Positions 26,963 to 35,800 are shown, numbered from the stretch's first letter. The stretch: 64,000 nucleotides of DNA from Botrimarina mediterranea (GCF_007753265.1 NZ_CP036349.1:3133363-3197362), one strand, 5' to 3'. A program made the numbers and translations. The notes: generated from the letters alone by a model not told the origin.

Positions 26963-27276
26963 CTACGCCTCAGCAGGTCCCGGAGCGGAGGTGGGCCAGC
27001 GGGCGGCGAGATCGGCGGAAAGCAAATACCCCAACGAGCTGTGTGGGCGTCGGTGGTTGTAGTCTAACCGCCTCCATTCAATGACCCAGCGGGCGACAGA
27101 AGCGTCGCTCCGCCACTTCCGCTCGGGGCTCATCAGTTTGCATTGGCCGCCTCCTTCAGGAACTCCATGTCGAGAGCCTGGTCCGCCACGAGCTTCTTTA
27201 GCCTTGCGTTCTCCTTCTCCAGAGCACGAAGCTGCTTCGCCAGGTCAGCCGCCATACCGCCGTACTTCAATCGCAT
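26963..27276 (-). mobile_element. IS3-family transposase remnant with internal deletion
   Basis: Two short minus-strand frames overlap as orfA and orfB of an IS3 element do. The first (27276-27133, 47 residues) reads MRLKYGGMAADLAKQ, then LEKENARLKKLVADQALD and EFLKEA: the leucine-zipper end of OrfA. Its TGA overlaps the ATG of the second (27133-26963, 56 residues), which contains WVIEWRRLDYNHRRPHSSLG: the extreme C-terminus of the OrfB integrase, just after the catalytic DDE region. The catalytic domain is missing, so this is an internally deleted, non-functional copy. Terminal inverted repeats were not identified. Confidence 0.85.
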
Positions 27277-27314
27277 ACATCACACTCTCAAGGACGTTCT
27301 GACGCCCTGCATAA

Positions 27315-27338
27315 GCAAGACGGCATCTACCGTCTTGC
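27315..27338. repeat. Perfect hairpin
   Basis: GCAAGACGG and CCGTCTTGC, 9-bp perfect arms with a 6-base loop (CATCTA), just upstream of the IS3 remnant's orfA. There is no T-tract, so it is not a standard terminator. It could be part of the island border. Confidence 0.5.
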
Positions 27339-27492
27339 ATGCATCGGAAGGCGCTGAACCGTACCGCGTACAGGGGAAAACTATGCGTAGCGATGTTTAC
27401 TATTGCGACGGCCGGTGAGTGGGTTACAGTGCTAGAATTACTGAAGGAAACGCTGATTCCAGCGGTCGCATTTAAGGGTTTTGCAAGCAGGA

Positions 27493-27521
27493 TGTCGCAG
27501 GTTCGATTCCTGTCAGCTCCA
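27493..27521 (+). other. tmRNA (ssrA) 3'-end fragment, probable attachment site
   Basis: The sequence forms a T-arm (GCAGG-TTCGATT-CCTGT) followed directly by CAGCTCCA, the 3' acceptor strand typical of tmRNA (its 5' partner would be GGGGCTG). The matching 5' part and tag-reading frame are not present upstream, so this is only the 3' end. Integrases often use tmRNA 3' ends as attachment sites and an integrase relic starts 110 bp downstream. A tRNA origin is possible but the acceptor fits tmRNA better. Confidence 0.6.
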
Positions 27522-27630
27522 CTTGTTGTAAATGCCTGTCGCGTAGGACCTTACGGCCTAACCTCCCGGCGGTCGGGAGTGCTGCCAGCAGCCAAATCGA
27601 GTGTCAATCTGACACCCATCGCAGCCGGCC

Positions 27631-28150
27631 ATGCCCAAAACGCCCCGCGTTCCGCCCTACTGCCATCACAAGCCCAGCAATCGTGCCTACTGCCGGATCG
27701 GCGGTAAGTTCCACTACCTGGGCCCCTACGATTCGCCAGTACGATTCGCCAGAAAGTCGCGAGGCGTACGCCTCCACCGTGGCTGACATTCTTGCCGGCC
27801 GACCCGTCGGCACCTCTGCTGCAGCCTCTGGTGCCCCCGCTGCCTACCGGCTGACTGTACGCGAGCTGGTCGACCGCTACGTCGCCCACGCCGCCGCTTA
27901 CTACGTCAAGTACGGGGACGGCCGTCCGAGCGGACGACGGAGTTCGGGCTCCCAATTTTTGGGCCTTCTGACCTGGGGGTTGGGGGCCCTTCGCTCTGAC
28001 CGAACCGGCGAACCACGGAGGAGCCTCATTGAGGACTGGCCAGAAACTTTCGCAACGATGCTAAACGGAATCGCAAAGGGCGAGAGCGAAGGCAAGACCG
28101 TCTTGAGTGCGTCCTGCGAGCTAGTACGCGGGTTTCGAATTACGAGATAG
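27631..28150 (+). pseudogene. Tyrosine-type integrase, N-terminal part, frameshifted and truncated
   Basis: From ATG 27631 the frame reads MPKTPRVPPYCHHKPSNRAY, then CRIGGKFHYLGPYDSP. Here a 13-bp tandem duplication (TACGATTCGCCAG at 27727-27739 and 27740-27752) shifts the frame. The following frame resumes PESREAYASTVADILAGRP and runs through TVRELVDRYVAHAAAYYVK, which is the core-binding region of planctomycete phage-type integrases. Similarity stops near 27935; the catalytic domain (R..H-x-x-R..Y) is absent. The gene is therefore dead twice over. It follows the tmRNA fragment, as expected for an integrated island. Confidence 0.82.
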
Positions 28151-28784
28151 TCAGCAAAACGCAGGTCTCCCAGTCAGAAGCAGGAAGCAGGGTCCTCCTG
28201 TAGGCCCCTCTCGAAAGGTCATCCCGGCCGCGGCCGCAGCAGACATACCGTCCGTCCGGTGAGTTTTGCGGGTCAGGGCAGCTTGGTTCTGCCGCGACAC
28301 GCGCGTCTGCCGCCCAAACCTAAGTCTTTCGGCACCAGGTACTGCCGCAGGTCACACGGCGTAGTTCCGTCCTCCGCGCCTCCCGAGGCGTTTCACGCCT
28401 CAGCAGATTTGGCTGTGTTGGAATTAGACCGCAGCAGCGGCGAACGACTCAACTTTGTCGTCGAGCCGCGTCGCTCAGAATAAACCGATCCGAGGTTAGT
28501 AGGCACCACCGGATCGACCGCCGTAGGCGCCGTTTCAAATACAAGGCCGATCGCCGGGTGTCACGTGTGCATGATCAATGGCAAATGGCATGATTTTGCT
28601 CACGTACTGGCGTCTTCAAAAGGGCGACGTACATGGCCATATCAGATATCCTAGTGGGCAACCTATTGCCCGCTGATCGGCATAACCTCAGTTCCACCCG
28701 ACCGCCGCGACGACTAGCGTGATGGAAAGCTAACCGGGCGGCCGGTGCAGTTTTTCGTCAGACCTCTGGTGATTTAGCGATTCC
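28151..28784. other. Intergenic region in island debris
   Basis: No gene is supported; a 74-codon frame at 28259-28483 has no protein character. Confidence 0.4.
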
Positions 28785-29684
28785 ATGTCCGCAAAAGACC
28801 CGCTTACGATCATCGGCCAACCGCCGCCGACCGCCGCCGAACGACAGCAGGTCATGGCATTTGCCGAGGCGACCGGTCGGCCGGCGAAGTTCTGTCGTGC
28901 CGCGATACTCGAAGCAAAGGGCGACGAAACGGAGGCAATGCGGCTAATTCAGGACGAAGCGTTCGTGCGGTTGCACACCGACTTTGATTTCGACGCGATG
29001 TTCAAACTGGCCGCCAACCCGGCGGCAATCATGGAGTATACGACGCGGCAGGAGATGACCCACGCCGGCAAGAGCGAGGCCGAGATCGCCCAGGCCACTG
29101 CGGAGCTAAAGCAAGAATTGGCCGAATGCACCGAACGAGAGGCGGCGTTTAAAAAACGCGAACGGCAACGGGTGAAAAAAGTTCTTGGCAAGATAGTCGA
29201 CGACCCCGTGTTCGGAAGGCTCGCACACGATGGGTACAGCTGGAGCGGTACGATCAACCTCCCGCCATTTGGTGAAGGAATTGAGCTGATTGTCGAGCCG
29301 CCCGAACCAACCGAAGAGTTGGTCTATCCGACCCGCCGACAGCGGGAGGTTTTCGCGCGATTCAGGGCCCAGGCTGAGACTCGATATCGGCAGGCGGAGC
29401 GAGCCCACTTCGAGTCTTTCCGCGAGGTCCGTCCGCAGTTGGTCAACGAGCAGGAACATATGGTCAGCTTAGTGTCAAATTGGACGGTTGATCCGGTGCC
29501 CGACCCGCAAGAACCCGCCGATATCTGGGCCCAGATCGAAGGCGAGCCAACCCTCATCGTTGGCCCAGACATTGGCGGCAATCCGGTTGCCATCACGCTC
29601 GCCTACGAAGTGGCGTGGGACCCCGAACACGGCAACTACTTACGATTCGAGAGCGGTTGCGTCGTCCAGATCGGTGGCCCCTAG
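28785..29684 (+). CDS. Protein with UBA-like N-terminus and DUF6985/DUF2262-like immunity domain
   Basis: 299 residues, soluble. Residues 15-55 (RQQVMAFAEATGRPAKFCRA, then EAKGDETEAMRLIQDEAF) have the three-helix pattern of UBA/TS-N domains. A charged coiled-coil-like segment follows (about 95-135, ending AAFKKRERQRVKKVL). The C-terminal part (DDPVFGRLAHDGYSWSGTI, LPPFGEGIELIVEPPEPTEE, and the close AYEVAWDPEHGNYLRF) resembles DUF6985/DUF2262-type proteins, many of which are predicted immunity proteins of contact-dependent toxin systems. No toxin gene is next to it, so it could be an orphan immunity gene left by the island. The family call is from memory and moderate. Confidence 0.6.
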   Translation: MSAKDPLTIIGQPPPTAAERQQVMAFAEATGRPAKFCRAAILEAKGDETEAMRLIQDEAFVRLHTDFDFDAMFKLAANPAAIMEYTTRQEMTHAGKSEAEIAQATAELKQELAECTEREAAFKKRERQRVKKVLGKIVDDPVFGRLAHDGYSWSGTINLPPFGEGIELIVEPPEPTEELVYPTRRQREVFARFRAQAETRYRQAERAHFESFREVRPQLVNEQEHMVSLVSNWTVDPVPDPQEPADIWAQIEGEPTLIVGPDIGGNPVAITLAYEVAWDPEHGNYLRFESGCVVQIGGP

Positions 29685-29734
29685 AACTCCAATGGTAATC
29701 AGTCAGGGTCGAGGGCACTCCGCCGGGCGTCACA

Positions 29735-29863
29735 GTTAGCTCGCCTTGCAGTGCGAAGCGGATACCCGGCATCCAAACTCGCGTCGGTGCAGTTCATCTC
29801 CGTCAGTTTCGGGATCGCCAAATCTGCGGAGACTTCATCGTTCTCAGCGCCGAGAAGTTTCAC
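29735..29863. repeat. Dispersed repeat, copy A
   Basis: The 3' 43 bp (29821-29863) match 37208-37250 with 4 differences, and upstream sequence is loosely alignable. One frame reads ICGDFIVLSAEKFH. No intact gene surrounds it. Confidence 0.6.
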
Positions 29864-29960
29864 TTCTACGCAGACTTGGCGGCTGTAAAAAAACCAGCCC
29901 GGAGCGTGTCAGGACTCTACTACTTCAAAGCGGGTCGTAATCGCAAGTCTGGTCGTATGG

Positions 29961-30983
29961 CTAAAGGTCGTCGATATCGACCATCTTGCCGTCTTCGCGA
30001 TTGGCGAGTTTCGCGAGTACCCCGACATCGGTGTCGTCGCCGACGAATCGGATGGAGCCGTCAGCTATCGCGAATTGGCAGCCGCCCGGGTGGTGGCTAC
30101 CGAACCCGCCGACAGCGAGCGGGTTGTTCGGGTCGCCTCCCCGCGGGATGTACGGGTCGTCGCTTTGTTCGGCGTCATCCACCGGAGCTTCGTCGCCCGA
30201 CTCCTCCTCAAGGCCGTCATCTCCTCCGAAGTCATCACTGCCACTGCCATCGTAGGTTTGGTAATTTGCCGCGGATTCCCACCAGGGTGGAAGCGAGCCG
30301 CCACCCCAGCGATCGGGTTGCTTACCGCCGTTCCCGTTGATGGCGACGCCAACATTGCGCAGCGTCGCGGGCGTCCCGCTCATCCAGCCGAGATCGGTCA
30401 AGCCGTCAGTGATCTTTTCTCCGATCAGCAGTGAGTAGCCGGCGCCGTCCAGCATCTCCTCAAACCTGATTCGGCTGTTGAGGAACAAGAGGCCCGTGTT
30501 GGTCTCTGCGATCGGCGCCTCAGCGTCATGATGGACTCCAGCGTAGCTCGAGTAGGGGTAATCGTCCGCGGGCGTGCTCGGGCATCGCAGGAGCTCGATC
30601 CCCGACTGCCGCACCGCGTTATTCAACCGATGGTAGGCGCCTACCTCAAGGTCCATCATGCGGTAACGCACCTGCTCGCCCATGTAGGGGAGGATCCGCA
30701 CGATCCAACTCTTGTGATCGCCTTCGGGCAGATTACGGATCGGTCCGGTCGGGTTGGTCGAGCCGCTGGGGAATCTCTCGAAGGCCGCCTCGAAGTTGTG
30801 CACCCCAATTGTCACCTGCCGCAAGTTGTTCTGGCAGGATGATCGTCGAGCGGCTTCGCGAGCCGCCTGGACCGCTGGAAGCAGCAACGCGACCAAGATG
30901 CCGATGATCGCGATCACTACGAGCAGTTCGACTAAGGTGAATCCCAACGACCTTCGCAGGGAGCGACGTAGTAGTACGGACAT
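29961..30983 (-). CDS. DUF1559 family pseudopilin
   Basis: The start is set at the ATG at 30983 (MSVLLRRSLRRSLGFTLVEL), giving 340 residues. The leader ends in [21 protein letters not shown], the type IV pilin/type II pseudopilin cleavage site and helix. LLPAVQAAREAARRSSCQNN and the closing FGSHHPGGCQFAIADGSIRFV are DUF1559 hallmarks. An acidic insert (DDFGGDDGLEEESGDEAPVD) near residue 270 is unusual. It is the last gene of the secretion operon, 34 bp after the small pseudopilin gene. The expected role is a surface or periplasmic pilin-like subunit; the exact function is unknown. Confidence 0.92.
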   Translation of the reverse strand: MSVLLRRSLRRSLGFTLVELLVVIAIIGILVALLLPAVQAAREAARRSSCQNNLRQVTIGVHNFEAAFERFPSGSTNPTGPIRNLPEGDHKSWIVRILPYMGEQVRYRMMDLEVGAYHRLNNAVRQSGIELLRCPSTPADDYPYSSYAGVHHDAEAPIAETNTGLLFLNSRIRFEEMLDGAGYSLLIGEKITDGLTDLGWMSGTPATLRNVGVAINGNGGKQPDRWGGGSLPPWWESAANYQTYDGSGSDDFGGDDGLEEESGDEAPVDDAEQSDDPYIPRGGDPNNPLAVGGFGSHHPGGCQFAIADGSIRFVGDDTDVGVLAKLANREDGKMVDIDDL

Positions 30984-31017
30984 GGCGACTAGTGTCTTGT
31001 TGAAGGAGAACAGCAGT

Positions 31018-31416
31018 TCAGAAGCGGTGCGATATCGTGTGGCGAACGGGAGAATCAGCGATGGGGGACAACGCGACCTGGGCGATGATACGCTGGGCGT
31101 CGTCGCCATCGGTCGCGTCGATGGTGATCTGCACTTCCGCGCCGTATTCCTGCCCCAGCTGGACGGCGCTAACCTGCCAAACTTCGCCGGTGTAATTTGG
31201 CTCAGTGTTCAAGCGCGCGACGGCCCGGGCGACGGCGGCCTCGGCGAGCCGCTCGGCTTGGCGCTGCTGATGCTGTAGCCTCGCTAGGCGACGTCCCTGC
31301 AGAACGCTCGTCGTCCAGCCTGTCGCAAGAGCGGCCGTGACCATAAGCAGTACGAGGACCGCGATCATAACGAACCCCGGCCGCTGAGAGAGCTTCGAGT
31401 GATGTGGCTGTCTCAT
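31018..31416 (-). CDS. Pseudopilin-like protein (GspK/PilX-type)
   Basis: 132 residues with an N-terminal pilin-like start (RPGFVMIAVLVLLMVTAALA) and a helical then beta-rich remainder (AERLAEAAVARAVARLNTEP). GspK and PilX start this way, but the large GspK alpha domain is missing, so this is at most a short relative. The ATG overlaps the stop of the preceding gene (ATGA), so the two are coupled. Confidence 0.7.
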   Translation of the reverse strand: MRQPHHSKLSQRPGFVMIAVLVLLMVTAALATGWTTSVLQGRRLARLQHQQRQAERLAEAAVARAVARLNTEPNYTGEVWQVSAVQLGQEYGAEVQITIDATDGDDAQRIIAQVALSPIADSPVRHTISHRF

Positions 31417-31922
31417 TCCGAGTCCCTCGCGATCCGAAGACGGGCGTTACGATTCAGCTCCGCGAGGAGAATCCTAAAGACCGGTTTCGCTTCGCCGTCA
31501 GTTAGCTGTGACCCGTGGAAGTTCATCACGAGGACTCCATCGTCGTCCAGCCGGTCACTCGACACGGACCATCCCACGTCGGTAGGTAGCCGAAAGAAAG
31601 CAGACTTTCCGTCCGCGACTCGCTCCCATCGGCCCGCATCAGGGGTGTAAGTGATGCCCTCCCCGTTCGGCAAAGTAAGGCTCAACGTCGGCGAGTCGAA
31701 GCGAGCTTCTTCGGCGGCTCGGACATCGGTCCGGAGGCGTTCGGCAAGGCGTTCGAGATCGCTCGACTCCGCGCCAATCGCATCGAACCGGTGATCGACG
31801 CGGGCGAGGCTTGCGAGCCCGTTTCCCACCAGTCCGAACGCGATGGTAACCAGGAAGATAACGACGACGAGTTCGACGAGGCTGGTGCTGCCGCGGCGGC
31901 GATATCGGACGGGACGTTTCAT
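31413..31922 (-). CDS. Pseudopilin-like protein (GspJ/PilW-type)
   Basis: The start is the ATG at 31922, which overlaps the upstream stop as ATGA; the open frame extends further but only as antisense-like sequence. 169 residues: RRRGSTSLVELVVVIFLVTI is a pilin-type N-terminus (Glu at +5 position kept), followed by a beta-rich domain (SPTLSLTLPNGEGITYTPDA, DDDGVLVMNFHGS). This matches minor pseudopilins of the GspJ or GspH type. It is coupled on both sides. Confidence 0.75.
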   Translation of the reverse strand: MKRPVRYRRRGSTSLVELVVVIFLVTIAFGLVGNGLASLARVDHRFDAIGAESSDLERLAERLRTDVRAAEEARFDSPTLSLTLPNGEGITYTPDAGRWERVADGKSAFFRLPTDVGWSVSSDRLDDDGVLVMNFHGSQLTDGEAKPVFRILLAELNRNARLRIARDSE

Positions 31923-32353
31923 GGCTCGACGCCCTCCACGGAATAGACCCAGGTCGTCAGGGTTCGGCGAAGGGGTTCGGCTGCCGGCGTTGGGCGCCAA
32001 GTGAGAACGAATTGCAGACGTTTGCCGGTGATTGGGGTGGCTTCCTCTGCTACCTCGACAGAGAGGCTCCAACGATGCAGCCTCTCTATGGCCTGCGGCG
32101 GTGGCTGGATGTCGGCTAGCCTCTCCGCAGTGATGTCGCCCCAGTCGAGTGCGAGGGCGAGCTCCATCGCATTGTCGAGCGTTTCGGCGGCGAGCCGCTC
32201 TTGAGTCGTCAGGCGCCACTGGCGGTCGATTGTCTGCGTCGTGCGGCTGATCACTACTAGGGCGATGCCCAACGCCACCAGCCCCGCGACGCACTCCAAG
32301 AGGAGCGACCCGTTACGGCTTCGTACCGTGTGTTGTCTGGAGTGAAGCAACAT
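31919..32353 (-). CDS. Pseudopilin-like protein (GspI/PilV-type)
   Basis: The start is the ATG at 32353 (MLLHSRQHTVRSRNGSLLLE), whose first base overlaps the upstream TGA. 144 residues. The hydrophobic segment GSLLLECVAGLVALGIALVV has the pilin Glu, and the C-terminal part has strand-rich sequence (LQFVLTWRPTP, LTTWVYSVEG). This suits a minor pseudopilin. Identification rests on the N-terminus and operon position. Confidence 0.7.
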   Translation of the reverse strand: MLLHSRQHTVRSRNGSLLLECVAGLVALGIALVVISRTTQTIDRQWRLTTQERLAAETLDNAMELALALDWGDITAERLADIQPPPQAIERLHRWSLSVEVAEEATPITGKRLQFVLTWRPTPAAEPLRRTLTTWVYSVEGVEP

Positions 32354-33624
32354 CAGGCTAGTCCGTTGATTAGCTTGACGAGCGGCACGAACAACGCGAT
32401 GCAGATCCAAGCGACAAAGAGACCGAACAAGACAATTGCAAGCGTGAACCCGACCTGTTGCCAAGCCTCCCATCGAAACGCGGCTTGAGCGACGCAGCGG
32501 TCAGCTATGGACCGCAAAGCCCATGGCGCATTGCCGACTGCTTGAGCCGCCTTCAAGAGGTCCCTGTCAACCGGATCGATGAGGTCCGCCCGCTGGAGTG
32601 ACATTGGCAAGTCGGCGCCGCTCGCTATCTCGTCATGGCATTGGTGCAGACGATGGGCGATGAAGAAAATCGGATACTTAGGCTTACCATGCGCGAGTCG
32701 ATCGATCGCATCGGGTAGCGGCATCCGGTTTTCTATCATGTTCGCCAATAGCCGCAGGACATCGGCGCGACGCCAAGCACTAAAAAGGTAGTCGTTTAAC
32801 GACGCTAAGACGGGTAGATCGACTGCATAGCAGAGCATGACGATCACGACGAGAAGTCCGACGAGAATTAGCGTCAACGAAATGAGACTGACCAATAACT
32901 CGGCGAACGGAAACTGATGCAGTCCGATCAGCGAACGGCTGATCGCTGGCAGTTCTAGCCCGAAATCGATGAAGATCGCTTCGAATGAAGGGACGATCGC
33001 CACGAAGATGAAGGTCACGATGCCGATCATCAGCAAGGTCACCCACGCCAGATAGCTGAAGCGGCGGGTGAGGCCCCACACTTGCGACCGCTGGTCCTCT
33101 ACAGGCTCAAGACCAGCCACGACCGAGATCGGCAGCCCCCCGTCGGCCGCCAAGGCGGCGTACGCCTGCGCCATCGGTGGGAACGCTCTTGCGTTCTTGC
33201 CGATAGCGACGGGCAGTTCCGTCCCCTTCGCAAGGTCCTTGACGAATCGCCGCAGGCGTCGGCGGACTGGCCCACGAAAACGTTCGAGGCGCCATTGCAA
33301 AGCTGGCCCGACGGGGAGGTTGGCGGCCATCGCTCGGGTCACGATCGACCACGCCTCTTGTCGCATTTGCGATCGCTTCGCCAGCGCCATCTCGAGCCCA
33401 GAGTACCACACGACAAATACGGGGATGAACGCCCCAAACAGCGACCATATCGCGAGCACGCAAGCAAGAGGGATCAGCAGCAACCAGCTGATGCCGCGGA
33501 ACAGCAAGTAGACCGGGTCGCGCCGCTCGGGACCGCGTGCTCCGTAAGTAAGGCGCAGCAGGAACCGGATCGCGAAACCGATAGCGAGCGTCGTCAAAAC
33601 GATGGTAAATGGATTGAAAATCAA
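32353..33624 (-). CDS. GspF-like inner-membrane protein, divergent
   Basis: 423 residues and several strongly hydrophobic segments (near 5-22, 45-75, 190-215, 245-275, 390-415). Two copies of the T2SSF-type helical domain can be traced: RAMAANLPVGPALQWRLERF with PPMAQAYAALAADGGLP, and LANMIENRMPLPDAIDRLAH with LLKAAQAVGNAPWALRSIA. In type II and type IV pilus systems GspF/PilC is the membrane platform around which the pseudopilus is assembled by the ATPase. An extra pair of N-terminal membrane segments distinguishes it from the two other GspF genes upstream. Confidence 0.78.
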   Translation of the reverse strand: MIFNPFTIVLTTLAIGFAIRFLLRLTYGARGPERRDPVYLLFRGISWLLLIPLACVLAIWSLFGAFIPVFVVWYSGLEMALAKRSQMRQEAWSIVTRAMAANLPVGPALQWRLERFRGPVRRRLRRFVKDLAKGTELPVAIGKNARAFPPMAQAYAALAADGGLPISVVAGLEPVEDQRSQVWGLTRRFSYLAWVTLLMIGIVTFIFVAIVPSFEAIFIDFGLELPAISRSLIGLHQFPFAELLVSLISLTLILVGLLVVIVMLCYAVDLPVLASLNDYLFSAWRRADVLRLLANMIENRMPLPDAIDRLAHGKPKYPIFFIAHRLHQCHDEIASGADLPMSLQRADLIDPVDRDLLKAAQAVGNAPWALRSIADRCVAQAAFRWEAWQQVGFTLAIVLFGLFVAWICIALFVPLVKLINGLA

Positions 33625-33637
33625 TACAGCCGGCGAG

Positions 33638-34693
33638 TCAGGATAGCCCTTCGATCAACTTGACCATCGGCAAGAAGATCGCGGGGACGAACAGCATGAG
33701 AAACCCACCCACCAGCAAGATCATGAGGGGGGGAAGCGAGCAAGAGAGAAACTCCAGTTGTCGTCGTGCGTGGGCCGAATAGCTCGACGCGGCTGACTCC
33801 AAGGCGGCGGGCAGGGCGCTGATTTCTTCGCCCTCACGGATCTGCCCGACAAGGTCCCTCTCGAAGTGCCGCGACGCACTCATCGCATCGGCGAGACTCT
33901 TGCCTGCGTCGCAACGCCGCGCGACTCGTAGCGCCGCCGTGGCAAGATTCTGATCGATCAATCCCGCCGCCGCGCATCGCAACGATTCGCCTAACGGAAG
34001 ACGCGCCTTGGTGTAGGCCGCCAGCATTCTGGCGAGCGAAGCATGGCCCTCGTAGGTCCACAGAGGGCCAATGAAGGGCAAGCTGCCAACGAACCAATGC
34101 ACGTAGCGAGCCAACCCCGGCGTCATTGCCATCACGAAGAGTCCGGCGACTGTCGGCCCGATAAGTAGGATGGCGAGCGGAGCCCAGCGGCAAAACCAGA
34201 AGAAGAACTCGGTAGCCGCCGGCAGTTCGAGCCCGAAACTGCCGTACATCAAAGCGAATTCAGGGACGAGAACCCACGATGAAAAGAGGATGACCCCCAC
34301 CAGCATCGTCGAGACGAGCAACGGGTAAGTGAAGATCGCAAACAAACGGCTCCGTAATTGGCGTTCGCTGGTGACGACGTTCGACAAGGCCGGCAGCACC
34401 GTTGATAGATCCCCACCCGCTTCGGCGACCATCTGCAATTGCCTGCGGAGGCTCTTCGGAAAGCGAGGTGAAACCTCCGCGAGGGCGGCTTTCAGCGAGC
34501 GGCCGCCCTCGAGCTCATCGGCAAGCGATTCAATCGCAACGCCTACACGGCCGCCATGCTCTTCCCCGAGTGCGCGAAGCATCGCGGGCAGCGGCAACCG
34601 CCACTCGGTTCCCAACGCTATCTGAGCGGCGGGCGTCACCCGGGCGCCGTCGTTGGCGGGTCGATCGATGGAGGAGTCTTCAGGCGGAAACAC
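33638..34693 (-). CDS. GspF-like type II secretion platform protein
   Basis: 351 residues with the paired T2SSF domains: SLADELEGGRSLKAALAEVS, then QLQMVAEAGGDLSTVLPAL and the hydrophobic segment YPLLVSTMLVGVILFSSWVL; then ARMLAAYTKARLPLGESLRC, QIREGEEISALPAALESAA and a final membrane helix (LMILLVGGFLMLFVPAIFLP). Length and pattern are close to normal GspF (about 400). It sits 13 bp before the divergent GspF gene and 33 bp after a third. Confidence 0.88.
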   Translation of the reverse strand: MFPPEDSSIDRPANDGARVTPAAQIALGTEWRLPLPAMLRALGEEHGGRVGVAIESLADELEGGRSLKAALAEVSPRFPKSLRRQLQMVAEAGGDLSTVLPALSNVVTSERQLRSRLFAIFTYPLLVSTMLVGVILFSSWVLVPEFALMYGSFGLELPAATEFFFWFCRWAPLAILLIGPTVAGLFVMAMTPGLARYVHWFVGSLPFIGPLWTYEGHASLARMLAAYTKARLPLGESLRCAAAGLIDQNLATAALRVARRCDAGKSLADAMSASRHFERDLVGQIREGEEISALPAALESAASSYSAHARRQLEFLSCSLPPLMILLVGGFLMLFVPAIFLPMVKLIEGLS

Positions 34694-34726
34694 ACGGGGC
34701 CTTCGTAGAGGGGCCGATGCTGAACG

Positions 34727-35761
34727 TCAAAACCACCCCGCCATCTCTTTCAACGATTGGATGTACGGCCAGAGCATTAATACCGCGTAGATTACTACTG
34801 CGCTTCCACCAAGAACAGCTGAAGAGATCACCGGCAGCATGACGGCGGTGGTGTCCGCCGCCAAAGAAGCTCGCTCTTCGTAAGACGAGGCGGCTTGGTC
34901 GATCGCCTCGCTTAAGACGGCGGCGTCTCCTTGCATCGCCACGGCCGAGCGAACCAGGGGTGGCAGCTGTTTCAACGCATCGCCTTCGTCGCTCACTGCG
35001 TTTCCTTGACGGATCGCCTCGGCGAGCCGTTTAGAAGGCCCCAGATAGCGTGGCCATCCTGTCGCCTCGGCGGCGAGCTCCAACGCGACCGGCAAGGAGG
35101 TTCGTTGCTTTAGCATCAGCGTCAGCAGTCGGCAGTAGGTAGAGGCTGCCGTCAGCCTGAGGACGTTCCGAACGCCGGGCAGATTGGCGGCGGAGCCCAA
35201 TGGCGCCGCCAATACTCCTCCGTCGGGACCACCGCGCGCCACAACCCACAGCACTAACACACCTAAGAGGATGGGTCCGCCGTAGAGGAATGCCCCCATC
35301 ACCACACGCCGCATCTCAGCGTCGGGGTTGCCGGCAGGCGACGCGGTGATCCAGTCGTACTCGGGGAGCAACGTTTGGCTAGAGAACAGCAAGAGTGTCC
35401 ACGCGGCGACGGCCACGAACACCGGGTAGCCCGCCGCCATCACACAAGTGCGCCGCAGTTGCAACGATCGCGTCAGCGCATCGCTCAGTTCTTGTAGCGC
35501 CGCGGGTAACTGACCGCAGGCTTCCCCGGCTCGCACCAAGGCGGCGTAGTAGCGGGGCAGCGCTCCATCGGCCTCAATGGCCTCGCCGAGAGTCTGACCC
35601 GCTTGGATACTCTCTCCGAGCCGGGCCTTTATCGAATCGGCGCCCTTCAACATGCCGGCGGCTTGGGAAAGCGTCGGGGCGAGCGGCAGGCCGCCCCGTG
35701 TGAGCGCCAGGATCTCTGCGTTCACTGCGATCAGTTCTTCGAGAGTCGCGCGCTTCGGCAT
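34727..35761 (-). CDS. GspF-like type II secretion platform protein
   Basis: 344 residues. T2SSF elements: EILALTRGGLPLAPTLSQAA, LVRAGEACGQLPAALQELSD, a membrane segment (YPVFVAVAAWTLLLFSSQTL), then LLTLMLKQRTSLPVALELAA, VAMQGDAAVLSEAIDQAASS and a final helix (AVLGGSAVVIYAVLMLWPYI). It follows the GspE-type ATPase gene by 39 bp. Three GspF paralogs in a row is uncommon; they may form a hetero-oligomeric platform. Confidence 0.88.
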   Translation of the reverse strand: MPKRATLEELIAVNAEILALTRGGLPLAPTLSQAAGMLKGADSIKARLGESIQAGQTLGEAIEADGALPRYYAALVRAGEACGQLPAALQELSDALTRSLQLRRTCVMAAGYPVFVAVAAWTLLLFSSQTLLPEYDWITASPAGNPDAEMRRVVMGAFLYGGPILLGVLVLWVVARGGPDGGVLAAPLGSAANLPGVRNVLRLTAASTYCRLLTLMLKQRTSLPVALELAAEATGWPRYLGPSKRLAEAIRQGNAVSDEGDALKQLPPLVRSAVAMQGDAAVLSEAIDQAASSYEERASLAADTTAVMLPVISSAVLGGSAVVIYAVLMLWPYIQSLKEMAGWF

Positions 35762-35800
35762 CGTTGCTATCTCGCTCCACCAGATACTCAGAATGCGGGA

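Noticed and set aside
27130-27521. Full tmRNA gene ending at the tmRNA-like 3' end
   Set aside because: A GGGGCT occurs near 27125, but the following bases are the IS3 relic and no tag-reading frame or TTCGAC-type start is present.
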